Shown: piece by piece, positions 16,028-27,089 of the stretch
Position numbering within the stretch: position 1 is the first letter of the stretch
How the letters are laid out: each line of letters begins with the position of its first letter
Assembly: GCF_009932555.1 (NCBI RefSeq)
Contig: NZ_BLJO01000002.1
Location: forward strand, 516,910 to 580,909
Length of the DNA: 64,000 nt
Direction of reading: 5' to 3'
DNA from: Steroidobacter agaridevorans
GTDB taxonomy: Bacteria; Pseudomonadota; Gammaproteobacteria; Steroidobacterales; Steroidobacteraceae
The notes under the pieces: model-generated
Told to the model about the DNA's origin: nothing
Database searches by the model: none
What the model saw: the letters and a program-made list of their open reading frames with translations, nothing else
Position numbers and translations under genes: made by a program

Positions 16028-19000
16028 TTATGGATCCGGTGTCTGCACCATGGCGCTGCCGCCGCCACGACGCCAGGCCTCCGACACCGCACGCACCTTG
16101 TTGTTCGGCAGGAACTCCACCGCATTCACCGCGCCGGTGCCATAGGTGAGGCCGCTGATGTCGAACAGCTGGCCGCGCTCGAGCAGGTCGTCGTACTCGG
16201 GAATCAGCGCGAACTCCGGCTCCACCAGCGTGTGGCCGAACGCGCTGGTATTACGCTGCGTGGCGCGAGGCGCCTCCACTGCGACCGGCAGGCTCATGCC
16301 GAAGTCGAGGCGGTTGAGCAGGACCTGCAGCACTGTCGTGATGATGGTCTCGCCGCCGGGCGAACCGATCGCCAGTACCGGATTGCCGTTCTGGAACACC
16401 ATGGTCGGCGACATGCTGCTCAAGGGCCGCATGCCGGGGCGAGGTCCGTTCGGATGCCCCACCGGAGACTTGGAAGGCACACGCGTGTTGAGCTCGTTGT
16501 TGAGAATGAAACCGTAGCCCGGCACCACCGCGCCATTGCCGCCGATGGAGTTCAGCGTGTGCGTGTAGGCGACGATGTTGCCATCGCCATCGGCCGTGGT
16601 GAGATGAATCGTCGATGAGCCATCGTCGCCGCCGCCGCCGCCGCTTTCCATGACATCGAGGTCGTACACCGCGAGATCGTCGATATCGAACGAGCCGCCC
16701 GTCACGCCGGTGCCGCCGGTGGACTCCAATGCGCCAATCAGCAGCTTGCCCGGCGCAGTCACATCGGCATTGGACAGCTCGCCGAGCCAGCTCAGCGGCT
16801 CAGGAGAACCATCGGCCCAGATCCGCACCTTCATGGTCGCGCCTTCCACACGGAATCGCAGCCATTGCCAGGCGGTCGTGCGTGTATGCGTCAATGTGCG
16901 AAGCGCGAACGCGCCATTACTCTGCCGCACACGAAACATCCGGACCTCATCCAGGTCGGACTGGATCTCGATACCGTAGCCATTGTGCGGCGACCCGAGC
17001 GAATTCCAGCTGTCGGCGCGCAGCCAGAAGCGCAGGCTGCGATCGTCGGTGAGATCGTTCATACGGAAGCGCACCAGCAGCTCGCTGTTGGTCAGCGATG
17101 CCATGTTGGCCGTGGCCCGTGCGTATGCGAACTGTGTCTTGTCGAGATAGAGGTGTCCGGCATTGGCCTGCACGTCGATCGAGGCGCCCACCCCCGGATT
17201 GCTGTTGCCCGTGCCGAACTGCGTTGTGAACTGTCCGGTCGAATCCCAAGTCGCACCGTTCGCCGCGGTGAAATTCGAGGCGAATGCGACCGGCTTCAGA
17301 TCCGTTACGAACATGTCGTCGATGCGAAATCCGCCGCCGCTCGTCGCTGTGGTCCCGAGCTCGATCAGGGCCGTGAGGAATCCGCCTCCGGCCGTCACCG
17401 TTGTATCCTGCATCGTGTGCGTCCACGTGTGGCGCGGCTCATTGTCACCGTCATCCCACAAACGAACGCTGAGCTGATCGCCTTCGACACGGAATCGCAG
17501 CCACTGCCAATCCAGTGAGCGCGCGTGCGTAAACGAAGCGAGCGCGAACACTGCGTTGCCGTTGCGTGTGCGGATGATGCGCACCGTGTCGCTCGATGAG
17601 CTGATCTCGACGGCATAACCGTTGAAAGGCGACGTCGTTGCATTCCAACCGTCGGCTCGCAGCCAGAAGCGCAGGCGGCGATCTCCAGTCAGACTGTCCG
17701 GCTTGAACCGCACCAACAACTCGGTGTCGGGCGCCGCATCCATCTGCGCGGCGGCGCGAACATAGGAGAACTGCGCCGAGGTGATTTGCATGTCACCACT
17801 CTCATCCAGCACCTCGATCGACTCGCTCGAGGTGCGAGTTTCCGACACGAACTGACCACCAGCATCCCACGCAGCACCATTGCTCAATCCGGTGAAATCG
17901 AAAGTGACCGCGCCGGCGCCATCGGCCGGCAAGGGCTTCGCTTTGAGCAACGGATTAGCATCGAAAGGCCAGGGATCGGATGCAGCGACGAAGCGTTGCG
18001 TGCCACGATCCTGGATGTGCTGGCGAACGTGCTCCGCATAGTTCTCCGAGAGCAGGCCGTCAACCGGCATGGGATTGGCGTACGTCAGCGGATCGCCCAG
18101 GTAAGCCGAGCGATCGGCGAACGCGCGCCGTGATGTTTCGAGGTAGTAATGCAAGGCCTGCTCGCGCGGCAGGCTGGCCATTGGATAGCCTTCGAGCACG
18201 TTGAGCATTTCACCGATCGTGGTGCCGCCGGAAGAGGACGGCGGCGGGCCGTAGATGTCGTAGCCGCGATAGTTGACGTGCAGCGCTGCGTACTCAGGAA
18301 CGGTGTAGCTGCTCAGATCGGAGGTGAGCATGTTGCCGGGCTGCACGTAGAACGGAATGGGCGTGCCCGTCGTGCGCACCGGCGGTGAATTCACCGTAGC
18401 AACAATCGCACTCGCGACCGCGCCGCTGTAGAACGCGCTGCTGCCGCTGGTCGCGATCAGCTGATACATGTCGGCCAGATCCTGATTGGTCACCAGCGAG
18501 CCGATTGCCGGCACGCTGCAATCGGAATTCAGGTAGATGGCGATGGTCGAGGTGAAGGCGCAGAGGCGCTCCTGATTCTCGGTGACCTCGCGGATGTAGT
18601 TGGCATCCGCATAGAAGCCGTCCTCGGCCACATCGATGGCAGGCTGCAAGATTTGCGCGAGCGTCACTGCCCCCGAGCCGTACAGCGTGACTGCCTTCTC
18701 CCAGGCTTTGACGACGCCGGGAACGCCGACCGCAGCACCGCTGTTGTTGCGCACGGCCTCATCGTATTCCTCGCCGCTGACCGGATCGATGAATGTTTCC
18801 TCGTCGAACGAAGCCGGCGCGCTGCTGCGATGATCCAGCACCAGCACGCGGTCGTCGTCGGCAAGATAGATCTGCATGTAGCCGCCGCCACCGATGCCGC
18901 CGGAGAATGGCCGGACCACGCCTTGAACCGCGGAGGCTGCCACGGCCGCATCCACCGCGTTTCCGCCAGCGTTGAGAATCGTGATTGCCGCTTGCGTCGC

Positions 19001-19159
19001 CAGCGGATGCTCGGTCGCAGCCGCTCCGCCAGAACCGGTCGCCGTCGGCGACTGCGAATACCAAGGGAGTCGATCCGCACTGGCAGTACCAGCAAAGCTC
19101 GCCAGCGTCATCGCCAGCGAGATCGTTGGTATCGAACGAGATAGGCGCCTGCTCCTCAT
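16028..19159 (-). CDS. gamma-glutamyltransferase 3 with two inserted lectin-like domains
   Basis: A 1043-aa exported GGT homologue, about 460 residues longer than normal. The start at 19159 gives a signal peptide ending GTASA (residue 28). Residues about 40-415 are the GGT large subunit (GNAVDAAVAASAVQG, GGIGGGGY). Residues about 416-622 and 623-836 are two similar beta-rich repeats. Each has RxLRFWLRADxWN, an NGYxxEI strand, a (D/A)WQWLRFRVEG strand and a closing G(S/F)xIDD strand, as in concanavalin-like or LamG-like domains. A Gly-rich linker (837-848) follows, then the nucleophile Thr850 in STIHLTTADGDGN and the small subunit with GSPGGE. The insert therefore sits just before the self-cleavage site. 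Ligand unknown. Confidence 0.85.
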   Translation of the reverse strand: MRSRRLSRSIPTISLAMTLASFAGTASADRLPWYSQSPTATGSGGAAATEHPLATQAAITILNAGGNAVDAAVAASAVQGVVRPFSGGIGGGGYMQIYLADDDRVLVLDHRSSAPASFDEETFIDPVSGEEYDEAVRNNSGAAVGVPGVVKAWEKAVTLYGSGAVTLAQILQPAIDVAEDGFYADANYIREVTENQERLCAFTSTIAIYLNSDCSVPAIGSLVTNQDLADMYQLIATSGSSAFYSGAVASAIVATVNSPPVRTTGTPIPFYVQPGNMLTSDLSSYTVPEYAALHVNYRGYDIYGPPPSSSGGTTIGEMLNVLEGYPMASLPREQALHYYLETSRRAFADRSAYLGDPLTYANPMPVDGLLSENYAEHVRQHIQDRGTQRFVAASDPWPFDANPLLKAKPLPADGAGAVTFDFTGLSNGAAWDAGGQFVSETRTSSESIEVLDESGDMQITSAQFSYVRAAAQMDAAPDTELLVRFKPDSLTGDRRLRFWLRADGWNATTSPFNGYAVEISSSSDTVRIIRTRNGNAVFALASFTHARSLDWQWLRFRVEGDQLSVRLWDDGDNEPRHTWTHTMQDTTVTAGGGFLTALIELGTTATSGGGFRIDDMFVTDLKPVAFASNFTAANGATWDSTGQFTTQFGTGNSNPGVGASIDVQANAGHLYLDKTQFAYARATANMASLTNSELLVRFRMNDLTDDRSLRFWLRADSWNSLGSPHNGYGIEIQSDLDEVRMFRVRQSNGAFALRTLTHTRTTAWQWLRFRVEGATMKVRIWADGSPEPLSWLGELSNADVTAPGKLLIGALESTGGTGVTGGSFDIDDLAVYDLDVMESGGGGGDDGSSTIHLTTADGDGNIVAYTHTLNSIGGNGAVVPGYGFILNNELNTRVPSKSPVGHPNGPRPGMRPLSSMSPTMVFQNGNPVLAIGSPGGETIITTVLQVLLNRLDFGMSLPVAVEAPRATQRNTSAFGHTLVEPEFALIPEYDDLLERGQLFDISGLTYGTGAVNAVEFLPNNKVRAVSEAWRRGGGSAMVQTPDP

Positions 19160-19213
19160 TTCGCGTGCTCCCTGACTGATGATGCGGGAGCCTCGCGTAC
19201 GGACGGGGATTCC

Positions 19214-19256
19214 GTCCAATTCGAAGATGCGGCAAAGGTATGGGGTCAGGCTATGG
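19214..19256 (-). promoter_or_regulatory. 43-bp conserved upstream element with LysR box (before ggt3)
   Basis: Contains the box ATAG-CCTGACC-CCAT (bottom strand, 19240-19254), 81 bases before the ggt3 start. The whole element shares its first 10 and last 12 bases exactly, at the same 21-base spacing, with the element before ridA at 19675-19717. It is probably promoter plus activator site. Confidence 0.55.
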
Positions 19257-19267
19257 GGGAGCCCCTG

Positions 19268-19624
19268 TCATGGAATCGCGGCGATGACGGCAATCTCGAC
19301 GAGGCACTCGGGCCGTGCAAGCCGCGCCTCGACCGTCGCCCTCGCCGGCGCACAGCCGCTCGCGACCCAGGCATCCCACACCTCATTCATTTCCGCGAAT
19401 GCCTCGATGTCCGAGAGCCAGATGGATGCCGACAGCAAGTGCTCTTTGTTCGTCCCCGCCTCGGCCAGGAGCCGATCGATCTGCTCGAGAATGAATCGGG
19501 TTTGTTCACCGACCGTCCGTTCGGTCGCGCCCGCCGGCACGACCTGACCGGCGAGATACGCGATTCCGCCATGCATGACGACCTGACTCATGCGCGGACC
19601 GCTTCGGATACGTTTGATCGTCAT
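19268..19624 (-). CDS. ridA: RidA/YjgF-family imine deaminase
   Basis: A 118-aa RidA-family protein, which hydrolyses reactive enamines and imines made by PLP enzymes and amino-acid oxidases to 2-oxo acids plus ammonia. The family core is visible: AYLAGQVVP early, the EQIDRLLAEAG helix, and the ending RPECLVEIAVIAAIP; the Arg of PARATVEARLA is the usual substrate-binding residue. It has its own LysR box 77 bases upstream. Its job is likely to clear imines released by the DadA-like oxidase of the locus (inference). A second family member lies at 23823. Confidence 0.88.
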   Translation of the reverse strand: MTIKRIRSGPRMSQVVMHGGIAYLAGQVVPAGATERTVGEQTRFILEQIDRLLAEAGTNKEHLLSASIWLSDIEAFAEMNEVWDAWVASGCAPARATVEARLARPECLVEIAVIAAIP

Positions 19625-19674
19625 CGATGTCTCCTTCCGGAAGTCACAGATAGTTTGCGCGGCTGCGTCAACCG

Positions 19675-19717
19675 GTCCAATTCGAATACTCCGATCGGAT
19701 ATAGGGACAGGCTATGG
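19675..19717 (-). promoter_or_regulatory. 43-bp conserved upstream element with perfect LysR box (before ridA)
   Basis: Contains ATAG-CCTGTCC-CTAT (bottom strand, 19701-19715), a perfect ATAG-N7-CTAT box 77 bases before the ridA start. It shares both ends with the element at 19214-19256, including TTCGAATTGGAC on the start-proximal side. Confidence 0.6.
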
Positions 19718-19831
19718 CTGCGAGCCACCTCTGCGACGGCTTCGATCGAAGGCAGTGGCAACGTGCACGTTCGGGAACGTTGGCGCCGCTGGGATCATTC
19801 CGTCAGCGTCGCCAACCGTCCCGGAGGCAGC

Positions 19832-20209
19832 ATGGCCACCGCCCGCAGGAAACGCTGGTCGCAACGAGTCACCCAGACCAGCGATGCGCTTACCCTGGAG
19901 GAAGGCGTATTCACCCGAGCCAGCTCTCGCGGCATCGCCCTCTCCTTGAAGCGCTCGGCCGATCGCAGTCACAAGCGCAAGTCCTCGCCGTATCGCTCCG
20001 CGATGTCCATGCTGACCTTCTACGGCAATCGCGCCGGCAAAACATTGCCCGCCTCCAGCAAACGCAAGCTCGAAGGCGCCAAGGAGGAGCTGCGCAAGTT
20101 GTACGGCAAGTCCCCTAAGAAGAAGGCAGTTGAAAAGAAGGCGGCCAAGAAGAAGACGGCCCGGAAGAAGACCAGCAAGTCCGCGAAGCGACGGAAAGCC
20201 CGCGGCTAG
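19832..20209 (+). CDS. DUF3175-like basic protein
   Basis: A 125-aa basic protein. Residues about 5-90 match the style of DUF3175 proteins (RKRWSQRVTQTSDALTLEEGVF, GIALSLKRSA, SAMSMLTFYGNRAGKTL, with the longer run broken here). The last 35 residues are a Lys/Ala tail like those of histone H1-like or HU-like bacterial proteins, so it may bind nucleic acid. GGAGG at 19823 decides the ATG at 19832; a longer upstream reading frame has no such site. Function unknown. Confidence 0.7.
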   Translation: MATARRKRWSQRVTQTSDALTLEEGVFTRASSRGIALSLKRSADRSHKRKSSPYRSAMSMLTFYGNRAGKTLPASSKRKLEGAKEELRKLYGKSPKKKAVEKKAAKKKTARKKTSKSAKRRKARG

Positions 20210-20232
20210 GGAACGTTCCCAAGCGCTGAGCG

Positions 20233-22464
<2,232 letters not shown>

Positions 22465-22466
22465 CG

Positions 22467-23714
22467 TCACTGCTGAGCGATTCTGCCGGCGCGCTGCCGA
22501 ATTCTGCGTTCCTGCCTCGCTTCGGTCAGGCGCATCCGGAACATGAAACGCGTCTCGTCCGGGGATGAAGTCGCTGTGAGGGAGCCGCCATGGGCTCTCG
22601 CGATCTCGCTCGCGATGTACAAGCCCAGACCCAACCCGTGAGGCTCTGAAGACATCCGCACGAACGGATAAAACAACTTGTCGAGCACCGCGGCCGGAAT
22701 GGGCTCGCCGCTATTGCTCACATCGATGGCCAATTGATTGTCCTCGATGCGAGCGGCCACTCTGACCGGGGCACGGGGCGCACCGTGGAGCAATGCGTTG
22801 GACAGCAGATTCGACACCAGCTGACCGACCCGCGCGCGATCGCAATTCACCCTGCCGAGCGCGCCCAGCGACAGATCGATCATTCGATCCGGCCACGCGG
22901 TCTGCAGCTCATCGATCACATGTAACAACGTCGGCTCGAGCGGCTCTTTGGCATTCCTGTCGAGCGACAGTCCGCCGCCCAAGCGGCCGCGAGCGAAATC
23001 GAGCACGTTGTCGATCAAGCCTGTCATGCGCCGGATGCAGCCTTGCATCAGCGTGAGCACATCCTGGGATTGATCGTCGAGCTGCTGCTTCATCAACACA
23101 CGGCTGCCCGCCGAGATCGCCGCCAGCGGATTGCGCAGATCGTGACCGAGCACGGCGATGAACTGCTCGCGCAGATCCGAATTGTGGCGCTCATCCACCA
23201 GCAGCGCGGCGTTGGCGTCGATCTTCTTCTGGGCGTCGTAATGAAAGCCCACCAGCTCGGCGAACAGCTTGAACATGCCGACGGTTGCTTCGTTGCTCAG
23301 CTTGGCTGGCAACGGATCGAGCGCACACAAGGTGCCGAAGAACTCGCCATCGGGCAGCACGATGGGCAGCGAGATATAACTCTGAAAGCCGTATTTGGCC
23401 GGGATGGGATGACGGCAGAAGTGCTGATCCTGGGCGACGTGATCGATCACGACCGCCTGGCCGTGCTGGCGGATCTCGTTGCAGATCGTGGTTTCGATCT
23501 CCAGCTCGCCACCCGGCTCGAGCCCGATGCCAAGCTCGTCGCGGACCTGGCACGCGATCCAGCGATCCTCGGTGACACGCGCCACTGCCGCAAAACGCAT
23601 CTTCGTCACCCGGCAGATGACATTGAGCATCGCGGTAATGGCGTCGATCCGGCCCGCCCTGGCCACGTCTGCCTGTAATTCCTGCTCCGTTGGAACGCGC
23701 ATGGGCGGCGTCAT
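22467..23714 (-). CDS. GAF-domain sensor histidine kinase
   Basis: A cytoplasmic 415-aa kinase. Residues about 20-165 form a GAF sensor domain (ETTICNEIRQHGQAVVI, SYISLPIVLPDGEFFGTLCALD). The dimerisation/phospho-acceptor helix has FIAVLGHDLRNPLAAI with the phosphorylated His near residue 192. The ATPase domain has the N-box NLLSNALLHGAP and G-boxes HGLGLGLYIASEIARAHGG. No transmembrane segment and no response regulator lie next to it, so the partner is unknown. It meets glgX tail to tail with a 2-base gap. Confidence 0.88.
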   Translation of the reverse strand: MTPPMRVPTEQELQADVARAGRIDAITAMLNVICRVTKMRFAAVARVTEDRWIACQVRDELGIGLEPGGELEIETTICNEIRQHGQAVVIDHVAQDQHFCRHPIPAKYGFQSYISLPIVLPDGEFFGTLCALDPLPAKLSNEATVGMFKLFAELVGFHYDAQKKIDANAALLVDERHNSDLREQFIAVLGHDLRNPLAAISAGSRVLMKQQLDDQSQDVLTLMQGCIRRMTGLIDNVLDFARGRLGGGLSLDRNAKEPLEPTLLHVIDELQTAWPDRMIDLSLGALGRVNCDRARVGQLVSNLLSNALLHGAPRAPVRVAARIEDNQLAIDVSNSGEPIPAAVLDKLFYPFVRMSSEPHGLGLGLYIASEIARAHGGSLTATSSPDETRFMFRMRLTEARQERRIRQRAGRIAQQ

Positions 23715-23822
23715 AGCACGACGCCCGCCCTAAGTCATGGGAAATATTTCGGCGGGCGGATTGCCCGAGCCGGCCCGGATGGTGAAACTACGCGGCCCTT
23801 GGTTAACCCCTGAGTAAGAGCA

Positions 23823-24176
23823 ATGAGCGAGATCAAGCGTTACGACGTCGGCGCGCGGATGAGCGGCATCGTCGTCCACAACGGCACCGTGTACCTGTCC
23901 GGTTACGTGGCCGAAAATGCGGCCGGCCAGCCGGTGGCTGCGCAGACTGCGGACATTCTGCAGCAGATCGACAAGGCGCTCGCGTCGGTGGGCAGCGATA
24001 AGAGCCGCCTGCTCCAGGCCACGATCTGGCTGGCCGACATGAGCACGTTCGCCGAAATGAACTCGGTGTGGGACAAGTGGGTCAGCCCCGGCAACACGCC
24101 GGTGCGCGCTTGCGTGGAAGCCAAGCTCGCCCAGCCGAAGTGGACCGTGGAGATCCGCGTGATCGCGGCTCAGTAA
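23823..24176 (+). CDS. RidA/YjgF-family protein, second copy
   Basis: A 117-aa RidA-family protein (GTVYLSGYVA, DILQQIDKALASVGSDKSRLL, with the Arg in PVRACVEAKLAQP, ending VEIRVIAAQ). It resembles the RidA at 19268 in length and block order but has no LysR box upstream, so it is probably a separate housekeeping copy. ATG 23823 follows GTAAGAGCA, a weak ribosome site. Confidence 0.85.
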   Translation: MSEIKRYDVGARMSGIVVHNGTVYLSGYVAENAAGQPVAAQTADILQQIDKALASVGSDKSRLLQATIWLADMSTFAEMNSVWDKWVSPGNTPVRACVEAKLAQPKWTVEIRVIAAQ

Positions 24177-24268
24177 GTATCGTCTCGAAGGCAGCGCTCA
24201 CTCTCGAGCGCTGCTGCCCCCGGTAGTTCACTACTGCGGGCCGCGGATCGAGCCCGTACGATCGTTGC

Positions 24269-25936
24269 ATGATCGACGACGCGGGCGAATACCAATTCAA
24301 GCCGCATGAACGGCCGATGATGCCGGGCTCGCCCGCATCGCCCGACCATCCCGCCCCACGCCGTGTGGGTTACTTCCTGATCGGCGTGTTGATCGGCATC
24401 ACCGGCGCGATGGGCAACGCCCTGGTCTCGGCCAATCTCCAGAACATCCAGGGCGCCCTCGGCCTGTACAGCGACCAGGCAGCGTGGATGACGACGGTCT
24501 ACACCATGACCAACGTCTCCATGAGCCTGCTGCTGGTGAAGTTTCGCCAGCAGTTCGGTCTCGTGCCCTTCGTGCGTATCTTCCTCACCGCCTACATCGT
24601 GCTGACGGCCGCGCACGTGTTCGTCCACGAGTATTCCACGTCGCTCATCGTCCGAGCGGCGAGCGGCATCGCCGCCAGCGCACTATCCACGCTCGGCTTG
24701 TTGTACATGGTGCAATCGATGCCGGCCGCGCATCGGCTCAAAGGAATCGTGCTCGGCATCGGCATTCCGCAACTCGCCACTCCGCTCGCGCGTCTGTTCT
24801 CATCGGACCTGCTCGAGCTCGGGCAATGGCGAGCGTTGTATATATTCGAACTGGGGCTTTCGATTCTGTGCCTGGCCGCGGTGGTGCTGTTGCGCCTGCC
24901 ACCGAGCGAGCGCATGAAGGCGTTCGAGAAGCTCGATTTCGTCACCTTCGCCCTGTATGCGCCGGGCGTCGCGCTGCTTTGTGCATTTCTTGGATTGGGC
25001 CGCGTGCTCTGGTGGACCGAAGCGCCGTGGCTCGGCTACGCACTGTGTGGCGCGATTGTATTGATCGCTACCGCATTGCTAATCGAGCACAACCGCGCCA
25101 ATCCATTGTTGAACACTCGATGGATGGGCAGCACGCTGATCCTTCGCTTTGCGTTCGTCGCGACCACGGTGCGCGTGTTGCTGTCGGAGCAGACCTTCGG
25201 CGCGATCGGATTGCTGACGGCGCTCGGGATCAACAACGATCAGCTGTTCAACCTGTTCGTCGTGATCTCCCTCGTGACCGCCATCGGCATCGCCGCCAGT
25301 GCGCTCACCGTGAACCCCGCCAATCTCGGCCGGCCGATTTTCGTGTCGGTAGCGCTGATCGCCATCGGTGCGTTTATCGATGCACACGCCACGAACCTTA
25401 CGCGCCCCGCCAACATGTACATCAGCCAGTCGTTGATCGCGTTTGCGGCCGTGTACTTCATGGGGCCGACGCTGTTGATCGGCATCCTGCAAGCCATGGC
25501 CCGCGGCCCGAACCATATCGTCAGCTTCTCTGCCGTCTTCAGCATCTCACAATCGCTGGGCGGCCTGGCGGGCTCGGCATTCCTCGGCAGCTTTCAGATC
25601 GTGCGCGAGAAGTTTCATTCCCACGCCATCGTGCAATCGCTGACGCTGACGGACCCGCAAGTTGCAGCCCGTCTGCAAACATTGCGTGGCGCTTATGGCG
25701 GCGTGGTCACCGACCCGACGCTGCGTTCGGCGGAAGGCGCGGCATTGCTGTCTCAGCAAGTCACCCGCGAGGCCAACGTACTCGCCTTCAATGACGTGTT
25801 TCTCACCGTCTGCGTGCTCGCCTGCCTGACGCTGTTGTGGATTGGTGCGCGTCAGGTTCGCATGTACATCACGGGCGAAAATCCGATGGCGGGCGCCTTG
25901 GCCGCCATCGCGAAGAAACGAGCCCAACAACAATGA
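24269..25936 (+). CDS. DHA2-type MFS drug exporter
   Basis: Inner-membrane proton-driven exporter of the EmrB type, 555 aa with about 14 membrane segments. The first helix GYFLIGVLIGITGAMGNALV and the loop DQAAWMTTVYTMT are typical of the DHA2 family. An EmrA-like adaptor and a NodT-type outer-membrane factor follow with almost no gap, which makes a complete three-part efflux system. The substrate cannot be read from sequence, though hydrophobic toxins or fatty acids are usual for the family. Confidence 0.88.
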   Translation: MIDDAGEYQFKPHERPMMPGSPASPDHPAPRRVGYFLIGVLIGITGAMGNALVSANLQNIQGALGLYSDQAAWMTTVYTMTNVSMSLLLVKFRQQFGLVPFVRIFLTAYIVLTAAHVFVHEYSTSLIVRAASGIAASALSTLGLLYMVQSMPAAHRLKGIVLGIGIPQLATPLARLFSSDLLELGQWRALYIFELGLSILCLAAVVLLRLPPSERMKAFEKLDFVTFALYAPGVALLCAFLGLGRVLWWTEAPWLGYALCGAIVLIATALLIEHNRANPLLNTRWMGSTLILRFAFVATTVRVLLSEQTFGAIGLLTALGINNDQLFNLFVVISLVTAIGIAASALTVNPANLGRPIFVSVALIAIGAFIDAHATNLTRPANMYISQSLIAFAAVYFMGPTLLIGILQAMARGPNHIVSFSAVFSISQSLGGLAGSAFLGSFQIVREKFHSHAIVQSLTLTDPQVAARLQTLRGAYGGVVTDPTLRSAEGAALLSQQVTREANVLAFNDVFLTVCVLACLTLLWIGARQVRMYITGENPMAGALAAIAKKRAQQQ

Positions 25937-25943
25937 GCCCGCA

Positions 25944-27089
25944 GTGGTGAACGACGCTCCTCCCGAAGAACCCCGCGTCACCGAACCCATCGAAACGCCG
26001 GTGCAGAAGACTGCGCCCACCGGCTGGGCGCCGCCGAAGCACACACTGCTCACGACCGTCATCGTCATCGTTGGCGCGCTCCTGGGCGTGTTGATCGTGC
26101 TGTATGCGTGGGAGTTGCCTCCTTTCACGCGAGCCATCCAAACCACGGACAACGCCTACGTGCGCGGGCAAACGACGCTGATCAGTCCCCAAGTGAGCGG
26201 CTATGTCGTCGCGGTTCCTGTGCAGGACTACGAGACCATCAAAGCTCACGACGTGCTCGCGCAGATCGACGACCGCATTTATCGGCAGCGAGTCGATCAA
26301 GCGCGCGCCAACCTGTCTGCGGCCAACGCCAATCGCAACAACTCGGCACAGACGCTGCGCTCCAAGCAGGCGAGCGCGAATGCGCAGGCGGCATCGTTGG
26401 AGAATGCCAAAGCACAGCTGGCCAGGGCGCAGGCGGATGCGAAACGCGTGGAGGAATTGATCGCCGATGGATCGGTCTCGTTCCGTGAGCGCGATCAGAT
26501 CCTCGCAGCGCTGAGGGCTGCCGAAGCTGCGGTCGATCAATCCCGTGCTGCGGGTGAGATCGCAAGACAAGACATCGTGGCCGTCGAAGTCGGCCGCGGT
26601 GGGCTCGATGCCGCTGTCGAGTCCGCCCAGGCGGCGCTGAAGCTTGCCGAGATCGATCTCTCCAACACAACGATTCGCTCACCCGTCGACGGACAGCTCG
26701 GCGACGTTGGCGTGCGCGTCGGCCAGTACGTTACCGCTGGCACTCAACTGATGTATGTGGTGCCCGCCAAACTCTGGGTCAGGGCCAACTTCAAAGAAGC
26801 ACAGACCGCACATATGGCGCCCGGTCAACCCGCCGTGTTCTATGTCGACGCGCTTGCTGGGGCCCGCCTCACCGGACGCGTCGAAAGCATGGCGCCCGCC
26901 ACGGGCTCCGAATTCGCCGTGCTCAAGTCGGACAACACGACCGGCAATTTCGTGAAGGTGGCGCAGCGAATGTCAGTTCGCATCGCCGTGGATCCCGGTC
27001 AGCCGCTCGCCCAGCGATTGCGGCCCGGCATGTCGGTCGAGGTGGAAGTGGATACGCGCGGACACGCTCAAGCGCACGGGAAGCAATGA
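25944..27089 (+). CDS. EmrA/HlyD-family membrane fusion protein
   Basis: Periplasmic adaptor of the efflux system, 381 aa. One N-terminal membrane anchor (residues about 30-52, TTVIVIVGALLGVLIVLY) is followed by a lipoyl half (TTDNAYVRGQTTLISPQVSGY, run broken at Y), a long coiled coil rich in Ala and Gln, the second lipoyl half, and a beta-barrel domain. GTG at 25944 or 25947 is the best start, 7-10 bases after the transporter stop; I saw no ATG in a suitable place. Its stop overlaps the next gene's start. Confidence 0.85.
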   Translation: MVNDAPPEEPRVTEPIETPVQKTAPTGWAPPKHTLLTTVIVIVGALLGVLIVLYAWELPPFTRAIQTTDNAYVRGQTTLISPQVSGYVVAVPVQDYETIKAHDVLAQIDDRIYRQRVDQARANLSAANANRNNSAQTLRSKQASANAQAASLENAKAQLARAQADAKRVEELIADGSVSFRERDQILAALRAAEAAVDQSRAAGEIARQDIVAVEVGRGGLDAAVESAQAALKLAEIDLSNTTIRSPVDGQLGDVGVRVGQYVTAGTQLMYVVPAKLWVRANFKEAQTAHMAPGQPAVFYVDALAGARLTGRVESMAPATGSEFAVLKSDNTTGNFVKVAQRMSVRIAVDPGQPLAQRLRPGMSVEVEVDTRGHAQAHGKQ

